Assembly (NCBI RefSeq): GCF_001412655.1
Contig: NZ_CP012996.1
Coordinates: 5,828,001-5,892,000, forward strand
Origin: Pedobacter sp. PACM 27299
GTDB taxonomy: Bacteria > Bacteroidota > Bacteroidia > Sphingobacteriales > Sphingobacteriaceae
Direction of reading: 5' to 3'
Length of the DNA: 64,000 bases
In this document: positions 9,567-18,237 of the stretch, one piece after another
How positions within the stretch are numbered: the first letter of the stretch is position 1
Layout of the letters: each line of letters starts with the position of its first letter
Translations under genes and position numbers: made by a program
The notes under the pieces: generated by a model
What the model saw: the letters and a program-made list of their open reading frames with translations, nothing else
What the model was told of the DNA's origin: nothing
Database searches by the model: none

Positions 9567-9589
9567 AATTTATTTTCTTTAATATCAGC

Positions 9590-12500
9590 TTACGCTTGTA
9601 CTGTTGTATCTGTGTTTCTAATTTTTGTCATATAACCTATACCCGGTTGTACGTTGATCTCTTCCAATACATAGTAAATACGCTCACTACGTAATGCTTT
9701 AGATACTTCCGACTCAGGATCATTGGCATCGCCAAAGATGATCGCATTTGCCGAACACGCTTGCTGACATGCCATTTTGATATCACCGTCTTTTAATGGA
9801 CGTTTTTCAATTTTAGCAGTTAATTTACCAGCTTGGATACGTTGGATACACATAGAACATTTCTCCATTACACCTCTTGAACGAGCAGTTACATCAGGGT
9901 TAAGAACCAGCTGAGTAAATTCATTGTTCAAATAGTTGTCGAAACGAGAATCATTCCAGTAGTTAAACCAGTTGAAACGACGCACTTTATACGGACAGTT
10001 GTTCGCACAGTAACGTGTACCTACGCAACGGTTGTAAGCCATGTGGTTTAAGCCGTCTGAAGAGTGTACTGTTGCCAATACCGGACAAACTGTCTCACAT
10101 GGAGCATGGTCACAGTGCTGACAAAGCATTGGTTGGTGAACCACAGATACGTTATCAAGGTTGTCTAAATGAGCAATTTCTTTCTCTTTAGTTACCGCAT
10201 TGATACCAGTACCATGAGCTCCATGTCCGCCTTCTGCATGTGCATCCGCTTCTACATTAAAGCTGTAATAACGGTCGATACGGATCCAGTGCATCTCTCT
10301 GCGCTTACGAACCTCTTCTTTACCTACAACAGGAATGTTGTTTTCTACGTTACAAGCTACAATACAAGAACCACAACCTGTACAAGCATTCAAATCGATT
10401 GCCATAACCCAGTTGTTACCTGGTTTCTCATATGCCGGCCATAAATCGTAAGTTTTATGTTTTGCATGGTCATTACCTGAACCTGCAGCTGGATTCTTTT
10501 TGTATTCTGTGAAAGTAGCTTCACGGATAATGTTTCTTCCTTCGAAAGAGTGGTGCGTTTGTGTTTGCGCCAATTCTTCTCTACGACCTGTTCCAGATAA
10601 CTGAACTGTAGTTGCGTAGCTAGAAGTACCATTGCTGAAACTTACAAAAGGATAAGCATTTTTACCTACGTTATTTCCAGCTTTACCAGTCATCGTTCTA
10701 CCAAATCCTAAAGCGATTGAAGCAGTTCCTTGTGCTTGTCCTGGCTGAATCAACACAGGTAAGTCAATAGTATAACCGTTTGCTGCTTTTACAGATACGA
10801 TATCGAATTCTTTGTAACCTAATTTCTCAGCGAACTTAGGCGCAATAGCAATGTAATTGTCCCAGGTTACTTTCGAAACCGGATCTGGCAATTCTAATAA
10901 GAAAGCGTTATTACCATGTCTACCATCGCGCATTGATGCACTTTCATAAACTTGTAATTCGATATCTTTTGCTAATGATTTGCTGTTATTTAAAATGGTA
11001 GGAATTACAGCTGCTAATGACAAGTTGAAGTTATAAGCTCCAGCTGGTTTAGCGCCTGCAATGAATACACCAGTTTGTAATACCTCTTTCCAGGTTTTAC
11101 CGAATAAAGGAAGGATGTTTTTATCCCAGTTGTTACGCACATACTGGTAGTAATCTTTAACCGCATTATCAGACCAGATCAATAAACTCTCTTCTGCCTG
11201 ACGGGTATTGAATACTGGATTGATAGTTGGCTGAACGATAGAGTAAACACCTTCGTAAGCACTTGCATCACCCCATGACTCTAAATAGTTATGGTTTACT
11301 GCAATTACATCACATAAGCTAGCTGTCTCATCTTTACGATCTGCGAAAGATACTTTTAAAGCTACCTTAGCCAATGCATCAGCAAAAGCTTTCGCGTTTG
11401 CTACATCATAACCAGGGTTAGCGTTTAAGATAAATACCGCAGCAACTTCTCCTCTGTTCATTTCATTGATAAACTCAGCAAATTCTGCATCGTTACCTGC
11501 GTAACGTTTACAAGGATTGTCTAAGTCGATCGTAGTACCATAACTGCCAATTGCAGAGTTGATCGCATTGACCAGAATCTGAGTAGATACGTCATTTGAA
11601 CCCGAAACTACTAATGCTTTTCCTTTGTTTTGCAACAATTCTTTAGCGACCAACTTAATTGCTTTATCAGCAGTTACGTTATTTGGCAAGCTAGCACCAG
11701 CTAAGTTATTTCCAGTAATGGTATTATATAAGGTAATTAATGCAGGTCCCTCTTCTGATAGTTTAACCGGTACACGCGTATCAGCGTTAGTACCTGTTAC
11801 ACTCATACCAGCTTCGAACTGGAAGTGACGTGACATTTTACCAGCCTTTAAAGACTTGTGATTTCTGTTCGCAACATACTGGGAAGTGAATTCTTCACCG
11901 CTGATCCAGGTAGATAAGAAGTCTGCACCGAAACTTACGATCAGGTCAGCTTTGTCAAATCTGTATTGTGGAACGACTGCTTTACCAAAGCTATTCTCAT
12001 TTGCTTTGATAATACCAGTGTAAGATACTGCATCGTATTGTACGTGCTTAGTATTAGGATAAGCAGCAGCAAAGTCAGCAATTACTCCTTTAGTAGAAGG
12101 ACTGCTTACTGAAGAAGAAACCACACGGATTTTCTTTCCTGATGCCTGAGCTTTATTTAATTCGCCTTTTACAAACTCATCAATCTTAGCCCATGATGCT
12201 TTTTCATCATCCTTCAAAACAGGACCATGTAATTTAGAAACATCATATAGATCTAAAACAGAAGCTTGCGCCTGTGCATCTGTACCTGTATTGAATACTC
12301 CTGAATTCGGGTTTGCGTCAATTTTAATTGGACGTCCCTCTCTGGTCTTCACCAATACACTCTGTCCATTGAAACTTGATACATAGTAATTCGGGATACC
12401 CGGAACTACCTCTTCAGGTCTGATGACATAAGGGATTGATTTATGAACCGGAGCTGTCTGACAAGCTGCAAGCGTTACCGCTCCCAGGCCGAAACCTAGT

Positions 12501-12664
12501 GCTTTCAAAAAGTCCCGGCGCGGGGTTACCGTACTTAACCCTGCTTCATTTAAAACATCTTCTATTGGAAGGGGCTCAGCAAATTCGTTTTTGTTGTTTT
12601 CAACAAAATCGGGAGTGTTTTTATACTCCTCTAAGCCTTTCCAGTATTTTTTATTGCTTTCCAT
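9590..12664 (-). CDS. actB: Alternative Complex III iron-sulfur subunit ActB (molybdopterin oxidoreductase-like)
   Basis: Large peripheral subunit of ACIII, 1024 residues. It has a Tat signal (RR at 49-50) after a long N-terminal extension, and a lipobox LAAC with Cys68, so it is exported folded and probably lipidated. Residues of roughly 70-700 resemble a molybdopterin-oxidoreductase domain, but ACIII members bind no Mo cofactor. The C-terminal domain from about residue 750 has four Cys clusters: CTGCGSCIVAC from 761, CQHCDHAPCETVC, CVGTRYCANNC and CSMC with ACQQAC. These fit Fe-S clusters carrying electrons from quinol to the hemes of ActA. A His/Gly-rich loop (residues 805-820) interrupts the Fe-S domain. 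Confidence 0.95.
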   Translation of the reverse strand: MESNKKYWKGLEEYKNTPDFVENNKNEFAEPLPIEDVLNEAGLSTVTPRRDFLKALGFGLGAVTLAACQTAPVHKSIPYVIRPEEVVPGIPNYYVSSFNGQSVLVKTREGRPIKIDANPNSGVFNTGTDAQAQASVLDLYDVSKLHGPVLKDDEKASWAKIDEFVKGELNKAQASGKKIRVVSSSVSSPSTKGVIADFAAAYPNTKHVQYDAVSYTGIIKANENSFGKAVVPQYRFDKADLIVSFGADFLSTWISGEEFTSQYVANRNHKSLKAGKMSRHFQFEAGMSVTGTNADTRVPVKLSEEGPALITLYNTITGNNLAGASLPNNVTADKAIKLVAKELLQNKGKALVVSGSNDVSTQILVNAINSAIGSYGTTIDLDNPCKRYAGNDAEFAEFINEMNRGEVAAVFILNANPGYDVANAKAFADALAKVALKVSFADRKDETASLCDVIAVNHNYLESWGDASAYEGVYSIVQPTINPVFNTRQAEESLLIWSDNAVKDYYQYVRNNWDKNILPLFGKTWKEVLQTGVFIAGAKPAGAYNFNLSLAAVIPTILNNSKSLAKDIELQVYESASMRDGRHGNNAFLLELPDPVSKVTWDNYIAIAPKFAEKLGYKEFDIVSVKAANGYTIDLPVLIQPGQAQGTASIALGFGRTMTGKAGNNVGKNAYPFVSFSNGTSSYATTVQLSGTGRREELAQTQTHHSFEGRNIIREATFTEYKKNPAAGSGNDHAKHKTYDLWPAYEKPGNNWVMAIDLNACTGCGSCIVACNVENNIPVVGKEEVRKRREMHWIRIDRYYSFNVEADAHAEGGHGAHGTGINAVTKEKEIAHLDNLDNVSVVHQPMLCQHCDHAPCETVCPVLATVHSSDGLNHMAYNRCVGTRYCANNCPYKVRRFNWFNYWNDSRFDNYLNNEFTQLVLNPDVTARSRGVMEKCSMCIQRIQAGKLTAKIEKRPLKDGDIKMACQQACSANAIIFGDANDPESEVSKALRSERIYYVLEEINVQPGIGYMTKIRNTDTTVQA

Positions 12665-12708
12665 TTAAGCTATATTACTGTTTATCGAACGTTCTTATTA
12701 AACTCTTA

Positions 12709-14004
12709 TTAATAGTGGCACTTACCACACTCTAAACCACCCAATAATGCTGGTGTGATTTTTTCGCCTTTTTTGATTTTCTCATGGGCTTCAATCACTT
12801 TCGTATAGAAAGCATTGTCTTTACCTGAAATCTCAGCGTCTTTATGGCAATTGATACACCATTTCATCGTTAGCGGAGAGAACTGATAAACTTCTTCCAT
12901 GGTATTCACCGGACCGTGACATGCGAAACATACCGGCTCATTTGGCTGAAGACCTTTTTGTTTTCTGATCGCTTCCTCACCTACTACTACGTGTTGAGAG
13001 TGGTTGAAATAAGCAAAATCAGGAAGGTTGTGTACACGAATCCATTCTACTGGTTTCTCTTTAGACTTGTCGTAAGTCAAAGTTGATGGATCGTAACCGA
13101 TCGCAGTGTAGATCTTTTGGATCTCAGGAGAAATTTCACCATTGTACTTCTCAGTAGCCTGTACCGATTTGTGACAGTTCATACAAACGTTCACAGATGG
13201 AATAGAAGCATTTTTAGATTTAAATGCCCCTGAGTGACAGTACTGACAATCAATCTGATTCGTCCCAGCGTGTAATTCGTGAGAGAACTTAATTGGTTGT
13301 ACCGGCTGATATCCAGTGTGTACACCTGTATTCCACATACCCATCCATCCGAATGAACCTAAGCTCACTACTAAACATAGAATGAAGAAGAATACAAATT
13401 TCTTGTTTTTGAATAATCTGCGAACACCTACTACTAAAGAAACGTTGTCTTCTTCTGTAAGCACTACACCACGTTTTTGTAAGATCAGACGCTCTAACAT
13501 TTTAATCGCACGTCCTAGTACCACTAATACCGCAATCGATATTAATATAATAGCTACGATACCTGCGATAGAAAAATCAGATACACCTGTGTCAGCAGTT
13601 GCAGTAGTTGCTGCTGCATCGCCTTCTTTCTTAGGCTCGCCCGCTTTAGCGTAAGCGATCACACTTTTAATTTGTTCGTCTGTTAACGTAGGAAACGTTG
13701 TCATCTCCGATGGAGAGAACTTCGCAGCCTCAATCGCTTGCTTATCGCCAGCATCAACTAAAGCTTTCCAGTTCCTTACCCATTTGATGGTAAAGGCTTC
13801 GTCTAGCTCGTTCATTTTGGCAGTTAAAGCCGGACCTGTACTGTTACGGTCTAATTGGTGACAAGAAGAACATTTATCTTTAAATATTTTTCTTCCCTCC
13901 ACTACATCTTGCGCTTGTGTTGCAGAAACGATTAAAACAGATAGAGCCGTGAACATGAATGCCGACTTCCAAACTCTTCTAATGATCAATGAGATATCCC
14001 TCAT
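12709..14004 (-). CDS. actA: Alternative Complex III multiheme cytochrome c subunit ActA
   Basis: First gene of the operon. Its 431 residues begin with a signal peptide whose predicted cleavage leaves Gln at +1. A class I cytochrome c-like domain with heme site CSSCH (Cys45) follows, then a transmembrane helix around residue 150, a second near residue 205, and a periplasmic domain with five more CxxCH sites: CQYCH, CMNCH, CFACH, CINCH and the C-terminal CGKCH. That is six heme c sites. The five-heme domain matches the pentaheme ActA of other ACIII complexes; the N-terminal domain looks like an added monoheme cytochrome. It moves electrons from the ActB clusters toward the oxidase. Confidence 0.94.
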   Translation of the reverse strand: MRDISLIIRRVWKSAFMFTALSVLIVSATQAQDVVEGRKIFKDKCSSCHQLDRNSTGPALTAKMNELDEAFTIKWVRNWKALVDAGDKQAIEAAKFSPSEMTTFPTLTDEQIKSVIAYAKAGEPKKEGDAAATTATADTGVSDFSIAGIVAIILISIAVLVVLGRAIKMLERLILQKRGVVLTEEDNVSLVVGVRRLFKNKKFVFFFILCLVVSLGSFGWMGMWNTGVHTGYQPVQPIKFSHELHAGTNQIDCQYCHSGAFKSKNASIPSVNVCMNCHKSVQATEKYNGEISPEIQKIYTAIGYDPSTLTYDKSKEKPVEWIRVHNLPDFAYFNHSQHVVVGEEAIRKQKGLQPNEPVCFACHGPVNTMEEVYQFSPLTMKWCINCHKDAEISGKDNAFYTKVIEAHEKIKKGEKITPALLGGLECGKCHY

Positions 14005-14085
14005 AATGAGTATTTTATGCTATTTTTTAAAAAACTTGTAAACCGCCTTTGGCAATCGAACTTAGGTTCTACACCAAAACGTCCA

Positions 14086-14118
14086 CAAAAGTAAAATTTA
14101 TTAACTTACCAATGACAA
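14086..14118 (-). promoter_or_regulatory. Candidate Bacteroidota promoter for the act-cta operon
   Basis: On the minus strand a perfect TAnnTTTG -7 element (TACTTTTG, 14093-14086) is preceded by TTTG at 14118-14115 with 21 bases between them, in the range of the -33/-7 spacing of Bacteroidota primary sigma promoters. It predicts a leader of roughly 75 bases before actA. Sequence match only. Confidence 0.4.
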
Positions 14119-14182
14119 ATAAATGACAGTAAATACAATTTATAATCAATCTAAATAGTTCGTTTTTGGGGCTTTAAACGAA

Positions 14183-14218
14183 GAAAATCAGCAATTTTTA
14201 AAAAACTGCTGATTCTTC
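14183..14218 (-). terminator. Hairpin downstream of the deoxyhypusine-synthase-like gene
   Basis: AATCAGCA (14186-14193) and TGCTGATT (14207-14214) form a perfect 8-bp stem, extended by partly paired GAAG/CTTC flanks, with an AT-rich loop. It lies 38 bases past the stop of the gene at 14257-15237 and upstream of the act promoter. The T run after the stem is poor, so intrinsic termination is uncertain. Confidence 0.45.
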
Positions 14219-14256
14219 TCAGCCAACCTCACATTGACAATATTTGTAAATTCAAT

Positions 14257-15237
14257 TTACATTTTTAATATCCATGCAAAGATCAGTGGCGCAACGATTG
14301 TCGCATCTGATTCTACAATGAACTTTGGCGTGTTGATATCTAATTTACCCCAAGTGATTTTTTCATTCGGTACTGCACCTGAATAAGATCCATAAGAAGT
14401 AGTTGAATCAGAAATCTGACAGAAATAGCTCCAGAATGGAATATTCTCCATTTCCATGTCTTGATACAACATAGGAACCACACAAATGGGGAAGTCACCG
14501 GCAATACCTCCACCAATCTGGAAAAACCCGATACCTTTACCAGCACTGTTCTTAATGTACCAGTCTGCTAAGTAACCCATATATTCAATACCACCTTTTA
14601 CAGTAGTCGCTTTAACTTCACCTTTCATCACATAAGAAGCAAAGATGTTACCCATCGTTGAATCTTCCCATCCCGGTACTACAATCGGCAAGTTCTTCTC
14701 TGCCGCTGCAAGCATCCATGAGTTTTTAGGATCAATCTCATAGTATTGCTCTAAATCACCACTCAATAACATTTTGTACATGAACTCATGTGGGAAGAAA
14801 CGCTCTCCAGCATCTTCTGCATCTTTCCAGATCTTATTGATGTGCTTTTGTAACCTGCGGAAAGCCTCTTCTTCAGGAATACAAGTATCTGTAACCCTGT
14901 TGTAATGGTTTTCTAAAAGATCCCATTCATCCTGTGGACTTAAATCACGGTAGTTAGGTACTCTTTTGTAATGCGAATGCGCAACAAGGTTCATAATGTC
15001 TTCTTCCAGGTTGGCACCAGTACAAGAAATAATCGAAACTTTGTCCTGACGGATCATTTCAGCTAATGAAATACCCAACTCAGCAGTACTCATCGCTCCT
15101 GCAAGGGTAATCATCATTTTACCACCTTCATCCAAATGTGTTTCGTATCCTTTAGCCGCATCCATCATAGCTGCCGCATTAAAATGGAGATAATTCGTCT
15201 CCATGAATTGCGAGATAGGTCCTCTTGTTGTACTCAT
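14257..15237 (-). CDS. Deoxyhypusine synthase family protein (bacterial DHS-like)
   Basis: NAD-dependent spermidine-using enzyme family. Eukaryotic members transfer a butylamine group to eIF5A. Bacterial members are DHS-like or homospermidine-synthase-type, with substrates often unknown. The 326 residues align over the whole family fold, with TLAGAMSTAELG, SCTGANLEEDI, PGWEDSTMGN and FFQIGGGIAGDFP in order. The lysine that forms the enzyme-substrate intermediate is retained as Lys298 in TWGKLD. Bacteria have EF-P rather than eIF5A, so the product is probably a modified polyamine; this is inference. The gene stands alone, with its own likely promoter and a hairpin after it. Confidence 0.88.
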   Translation of the reverse strand: MSTTRGPISQFMETNYLHFNAAAMMDAAKGYETHLDEGGKMMITLAGAMSTAELGISLAEMIRQDKVSIISCTGANLEEDIMNLVAHSHYKRVPNYRDLSPQDEWDLLENHYNRVTDTCIPEEEAFRRLQKHINKIWKDAEDAGERFFPHEFMYKMLLSGDLEQYYEIDPKNSWMLAAAEKNLPIVVPGWEDSTMGNIFASYVMKGEVKATTVKGGIEYMGYLADWYIKNSAGKGIGFFQIGGGIAGDFPICVVPMLYQDMEMENIPFWSYFCQISDSTTSYGSYSGAVPNEKITWGKLDINTPKFIVESDATIVAPLIFAWILKM

Positions 15238-15262
15238 TTTTGATTAATTTATGTTGTTGCCG

Positions 15263-15270
15263 CAAAAATA
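15263..15270 (-). promoter_or_regulatory. Candidate -7 element for the DHS-like gene
   Basis: A TATTTTTG match to TAnnTTTG reads on the minus strand 25 bases upstream of the ATG at 15237. No clear TTG -33 element is seen at the usual distance. Confidence 0.3.
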
Positions 15271-15329
15271 GGCAAATAATCGTAAAGGACTAATCCTAAC
15301 CCCGCTTTAAAACGGAAAGCTCATCAAAT

Positions 15330-15361
15330 ACTGGCGCTAATCTTGCTATGGGATCGCCAGT
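15330..15361 (+). other. Hairpin in the leader of the BamA-like gene
   Basis: ACTGGCG and CGCCAGT form a perfect 7-bp stem around an 18-base loop, 38 bases upstream of the ATG at 15399. It has no T run, so it is not an obvious terminator; it could affect translation of the barrel gene or be incidental. Confidence 0.3.
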
Positions 15362-15398
15362 AACAAAATTTATATAAATCTTTCCCTATTTTAGGCCA

Positions 15399-16532
15399 AT
15401 GAAGAGAATTTCGCTTTGCATCACTATCCTGATCATTACCGTCGCAAACGCATCCGCACAAAAGAAGTTTATCAAACGATACTTATCAGAAAAAACAGAT
15501 AGCTCACGCAGAGCGAGCTTTATGCCGGTACCCATTTTCCGGTATTCCCAGGAAATTGGTGCAGAATTTGGCCTTGGTGCATTATACTCTACTTACCTTG
15601 ATAGAAAAGACAGCACCAACCGCAGCTCCAACTTTTCTGGTGTTGCTTCTGTATCAACCAAAGGACAGTACAACTTTTCTTTAAAGAGCGACATCTGGAC
15701 TAAAGGCAATGAATATCATTTCATCTCCGAATTCAGATTTAAAAGAATGCCTTTTGATTTTTTCGGGATCGGCAATGAGACTTTATTTGCGGATAAAGAC
15801 AGATTGATTCAACGCCAGTCGAGAGTGATGCTCGAAGCAGAAAAAAGATTATTACCGCATGCCTATACTGGGCTCTCCCTTGGCTTTGAAAATTACAACT
15901 TCAAAGATGAGCTGACAGGCGGCTTATTTAGTACAGCTCCAGATCTATTTCACAGATCGGGCGGCAATGTTGCCTATATAGGTATCTCGCAAAGCTACGA
16001 CACCCGGAATTCCAACAACTACCCTACCAAAGGATTCCTTGGCCGCGTTACCTACCAATACGCCCCTAAACTCTGGTCAGGCGAAAGCTTCAGTGGAAGT
16101 GTCATCAGAGCAAATGTGAGAAATTTTTGGTCGCTCAGCCCTAAATTCGTTTTAGGTGTCAATGCTTTATTCCATACCATACAAGGAAAAAAGATTCCTT
16201 TCTATCTATTGCCGCAAATGGGGAATGATGAAATGATGAGGGGATATTATACCGGGCGTTATCGCGATCAGAACTTACTGGCTGGACAGACAGAATTGCG
16301 TTACCGCTACAACAACCGTTTCGGTGCCGTCGTCTTTGCAGGAACCGGTCAAGTTTTTGCCAATGGCGATTTTGCCCTGAAAAGCTTTAAACCCTCTTAT
16401 GGAATGGGCGGAAGATATTTCTTTGATCCGGAAAAAGGACTGAGTGTCCGTATGGATTATGCAGTAGGAGAAAAACGCAGCAATGAAAAACGCCAGAGTG
16501 GTTTCTATTTCACCCTGGCCGAGGCATTCTAA
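15399..16532 (+). CDS. BamA/TamA-type outer membrane beta-barrel protein
   Basis: Omp85-superfamily barrel without visible POTRA domains. The 377 residues have a signal peptide cleaved before Gln (ASA then QKK), alternating amphipathic strands throughout, and the lid-loop motif of Omp85 barrels as MRGYYTGRYRDQN. It ends with aromatic-rich strand residues FYFTLAEAF, as expected for an outer-membrane insertion signal. Related short proteins are annotated as surface antigen (D15)-like. Single gene; the convergent methyltransferase ends 8 bases away. The substrate or cargo cannot be told from sequence. Confidence 0.85.
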   Translation: MKRISLCITILIITVANASAQKKFIKRYLSEKTDSSRRASFMPVPIFRYSQEIGAEFGLGALYSTYLDRKDSTNRSSNFSGVASVSTKGQYNFSLKSDIWTKGNEYHFISEFRFKRMPFDFFGIGNETLFADKDRLIQRQSRVMLEAEKRLLPHAYTGLSLGFENYNFKDELTGGLFSTAPDLFHRSGGNVAYIGISQSYDTRNSNNYPTKGFLGRVTYQYAPKLWSGESFSGSVIRANVRNFWSLSPKFVLGVNALFHTIQGKKIPFYLLPQMGNDEMMRGYYTGRYRDQNLLAGQTELRYRYNNRFGAVVFAGTGQVFANGDFALKSFKPSYGMGGRYFFDPEKGLSVRMDYAVGEKRSNEKRQSGFYFTLAEAF

Positions 16533-16540
16533 AAGAGATT

Positions 16541-17323
16541 TTAAAACTTAATCTTAAAATGTTCTTTTGCCTGTCCTTTTTTAAAGTACACCAATCCGAT
16601 CCAAAACAGGTCTATGGTTACTGTAACCTCTGGATGGCGTTTGATCTCTTCCCAGGCTTCTTTCATCCCTTCACTCCAATAAATATCGTCAAAAATCAAT
16701 AGCGAACCTTCATGTACTTTCGGCAAACACCAGTTGAAGTAATTGAGCGTCGCATCCTTTCTATGGTTTCCGTCTATATAGACAAAATCAAGCTGATCTG
16801 CCTGTGCGATTAAATCGGGCAGTAAGGTGTCAAAATTCCCAACCCTCAACTCTACATTTTCCAGTTCCAGATCCACAAAGTTCTTATAAGCTACTTTTGC
16901 CGTTTCCGGGCAGCCTTCAATCGTAATGATATCTGCTTCCGGACAGGCTTTAGAAAGATAAGCCGTGGTCAGTCCCAGACAAGTACCCAATTCTAAAATA
17001 TGATTTGGCTGGTTCTCTTTCGCAAGGCGATAAATCAACTGCGCCAGCCTTGGGCTCTTCAAAGCGTTCTTTGCGATCTGTCGTACCTTTTTAGTACGGT
17101 TCTTATTCAAATGAGAACCTGCACCGAGGTCGGTCACCTTAATTAAAGAATCGTCATTTAAAAGTTTTTTTCTTTGTGCTTCAATGCTTTTGTAATCACT
17201 TTTAACGTTAAAATCGTAAATTACCTCATCTGTGAGCTTATAAACGAAAGGAGAATGAGTACCATGTCTGCTTTTTGAAGTCAATCGGTGCTGGAGATAG
17301 TCGCTGATAAAGTTGAAAACCAT
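16541..17323 (-). CDS. Class I SAM-dependent methyltransferase (O-methyltransferase-like)
   Basis: About 260 residues with a Rossmann methyltransferase core. Motif I is ILELGTCLGLTTAYLS, motif II IITIEGCPE, and the acidic motif LDFVYIDGNH resembles the metal-binding region of O-methyltransferases, followed by LLIFDDIYWSEGM. A basic N-terminal helix precedes it. I chose the ATG at 17323 over an in-frame TTG at 17341. A perfect -7-like TATTTTTG lies at 17336-17329, only 5 bases before this ATG, which would imply a leaderless or nearly leaderless message. The substrate is unknown. Confidence 0.82.
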   Translation of the reverse strand: MVFNFISDYLQHRLTSKSRHGTHSPFVYKLTDEVIYDFNVKSDYKSIEAQRKKLLNDDSLIKVTDLGAGSHLNKNRTKKVRQIAKNALKSPRLAQLIYRLAKENQPNHILELGTCLGLTTAYLSKACPEADIITIEGCPETAKVAYKNFVDLELENVELRVGNFDTLLPDLIAQADQLDFVYIDGNHRKDATLNYFNWCLPKVHEGSLLIFDDIYWSEGMKEAWEEIKRHPEVTVTIDLFWIGLVYFKKGQAKEHFKIKF

Positions 17324-17367
17324 AGCTACAAAAATAAGCAATCACATGATTCTAAGTTGCATGTTTA

Positions 17368-18237
17368 ATGGAAAATAGTAAAGAAATAAGCGCATTGGTC
17401 AAATTGTTGGACGATCCCGATCCGGAGATCTTCGACCATATTGAAAAACGCCTGCTGGAGTATGGAGAAGAAGTGGTTCATTTTCTTGAAAATGCATGGG
17501 AAGAATCTTTAGATACCGTCTTACAGGAAAGAATTGAGAATGTAGTTCACAAAATCCAGTTCAAAAGTGTAAAAGAAGACCTGAACCTCTGGTATCAAAG
17601 CGGAGCCTTCGATCTGTTACAGGGCGCATTGGTGGTCAACAGGTATCAATATCCGGATCTTGATGAGGAAAAGATCAAATTCCAGATGGAAGAAATCAAA
17701 AGAGAGATCTGGGTCGGACTGCAATATGAAATGAGTTCTATTGAAAAGATCAAACTGATCAATCATGTATTCTATAACGTATATGGCTTCAGTGGAAACA
17801 CAAAAAGCCACCATGACCCTCAAAATTCTTACATCAATCAGGTATTGGACAGTAAGAAGGGAAATCAAATCTCTTTAGCCATCATCTATTCGACAATTGC
17901 CCAGAAGCTGGATATCCCGGTATATGGCGTCAATCTGCCACAGCATTTTATTCTCGGTTATATTGACGAGAGCAAAAGAGAAGACCATGAATTTGGCGTA
18001 CTTTTCTATATCAATGCCTTTAACAAAGGTGCGATCTTCGGCAAACATGATGTTGACCAGTTTCTTCGGCAGCTGGGACTTGATCCTTTGCCTGGGTTTT
18101 ATGCGCCATGCAGTAATGTAGAAATCATCAGAAGAATCATCAGAAACCTGATCTCCTCTTATGAGAACCTAGGTTCCACGGAAAAGGTAACAGAATTGAA
18201 AGAGCTGCAGGACATTCTAGACAACAGCAACCTCTAA
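17368..18237 (+). CDS. SirB1/transglutaminase-like protein
   Basis: Cytoplasmic 289-residue protein of the transglutaminase-core-2/SirB1 family. The signature KKGNQISLAIIYSTIAQKL followed by VYGVNLPQHFILGY matches the family core, where a protease-like fold is kept; the exact activity is not known. The N-terminal 80 residues are helical and acidic, and the C-terminal 60 residues resemble a TPR-like helical pair. It diverges from the methyltransferase gene and overlaps the end of the convergent esterase gene by 4 bases. Confidence 0.82.
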   Translation: MENSKEISALVKLLDDPDPEIFDHIEKRLLEYGEEVVHFLENAWEESLDTVLQERIENVVHKIQFKSVKEDLNLWYQSGAFDLLQGALVVNRYQYPDLDEEKIKFQMEEIKREIWVGLQYEMSSIEKIKLINHVFYNVYGFSGNTKSHHDPQNSYINQVLDSKKGNQISLAIIYSTIAQKLDIPVYGVNLPQHFILGYIDESKREDHEFGVLFYINAFNKGAIFGKHDVDQFLRQLGLDPLPGFYAPCSNVEIIRRIIRNLISSYENLGSTEKVTELKELQDILDNSNL

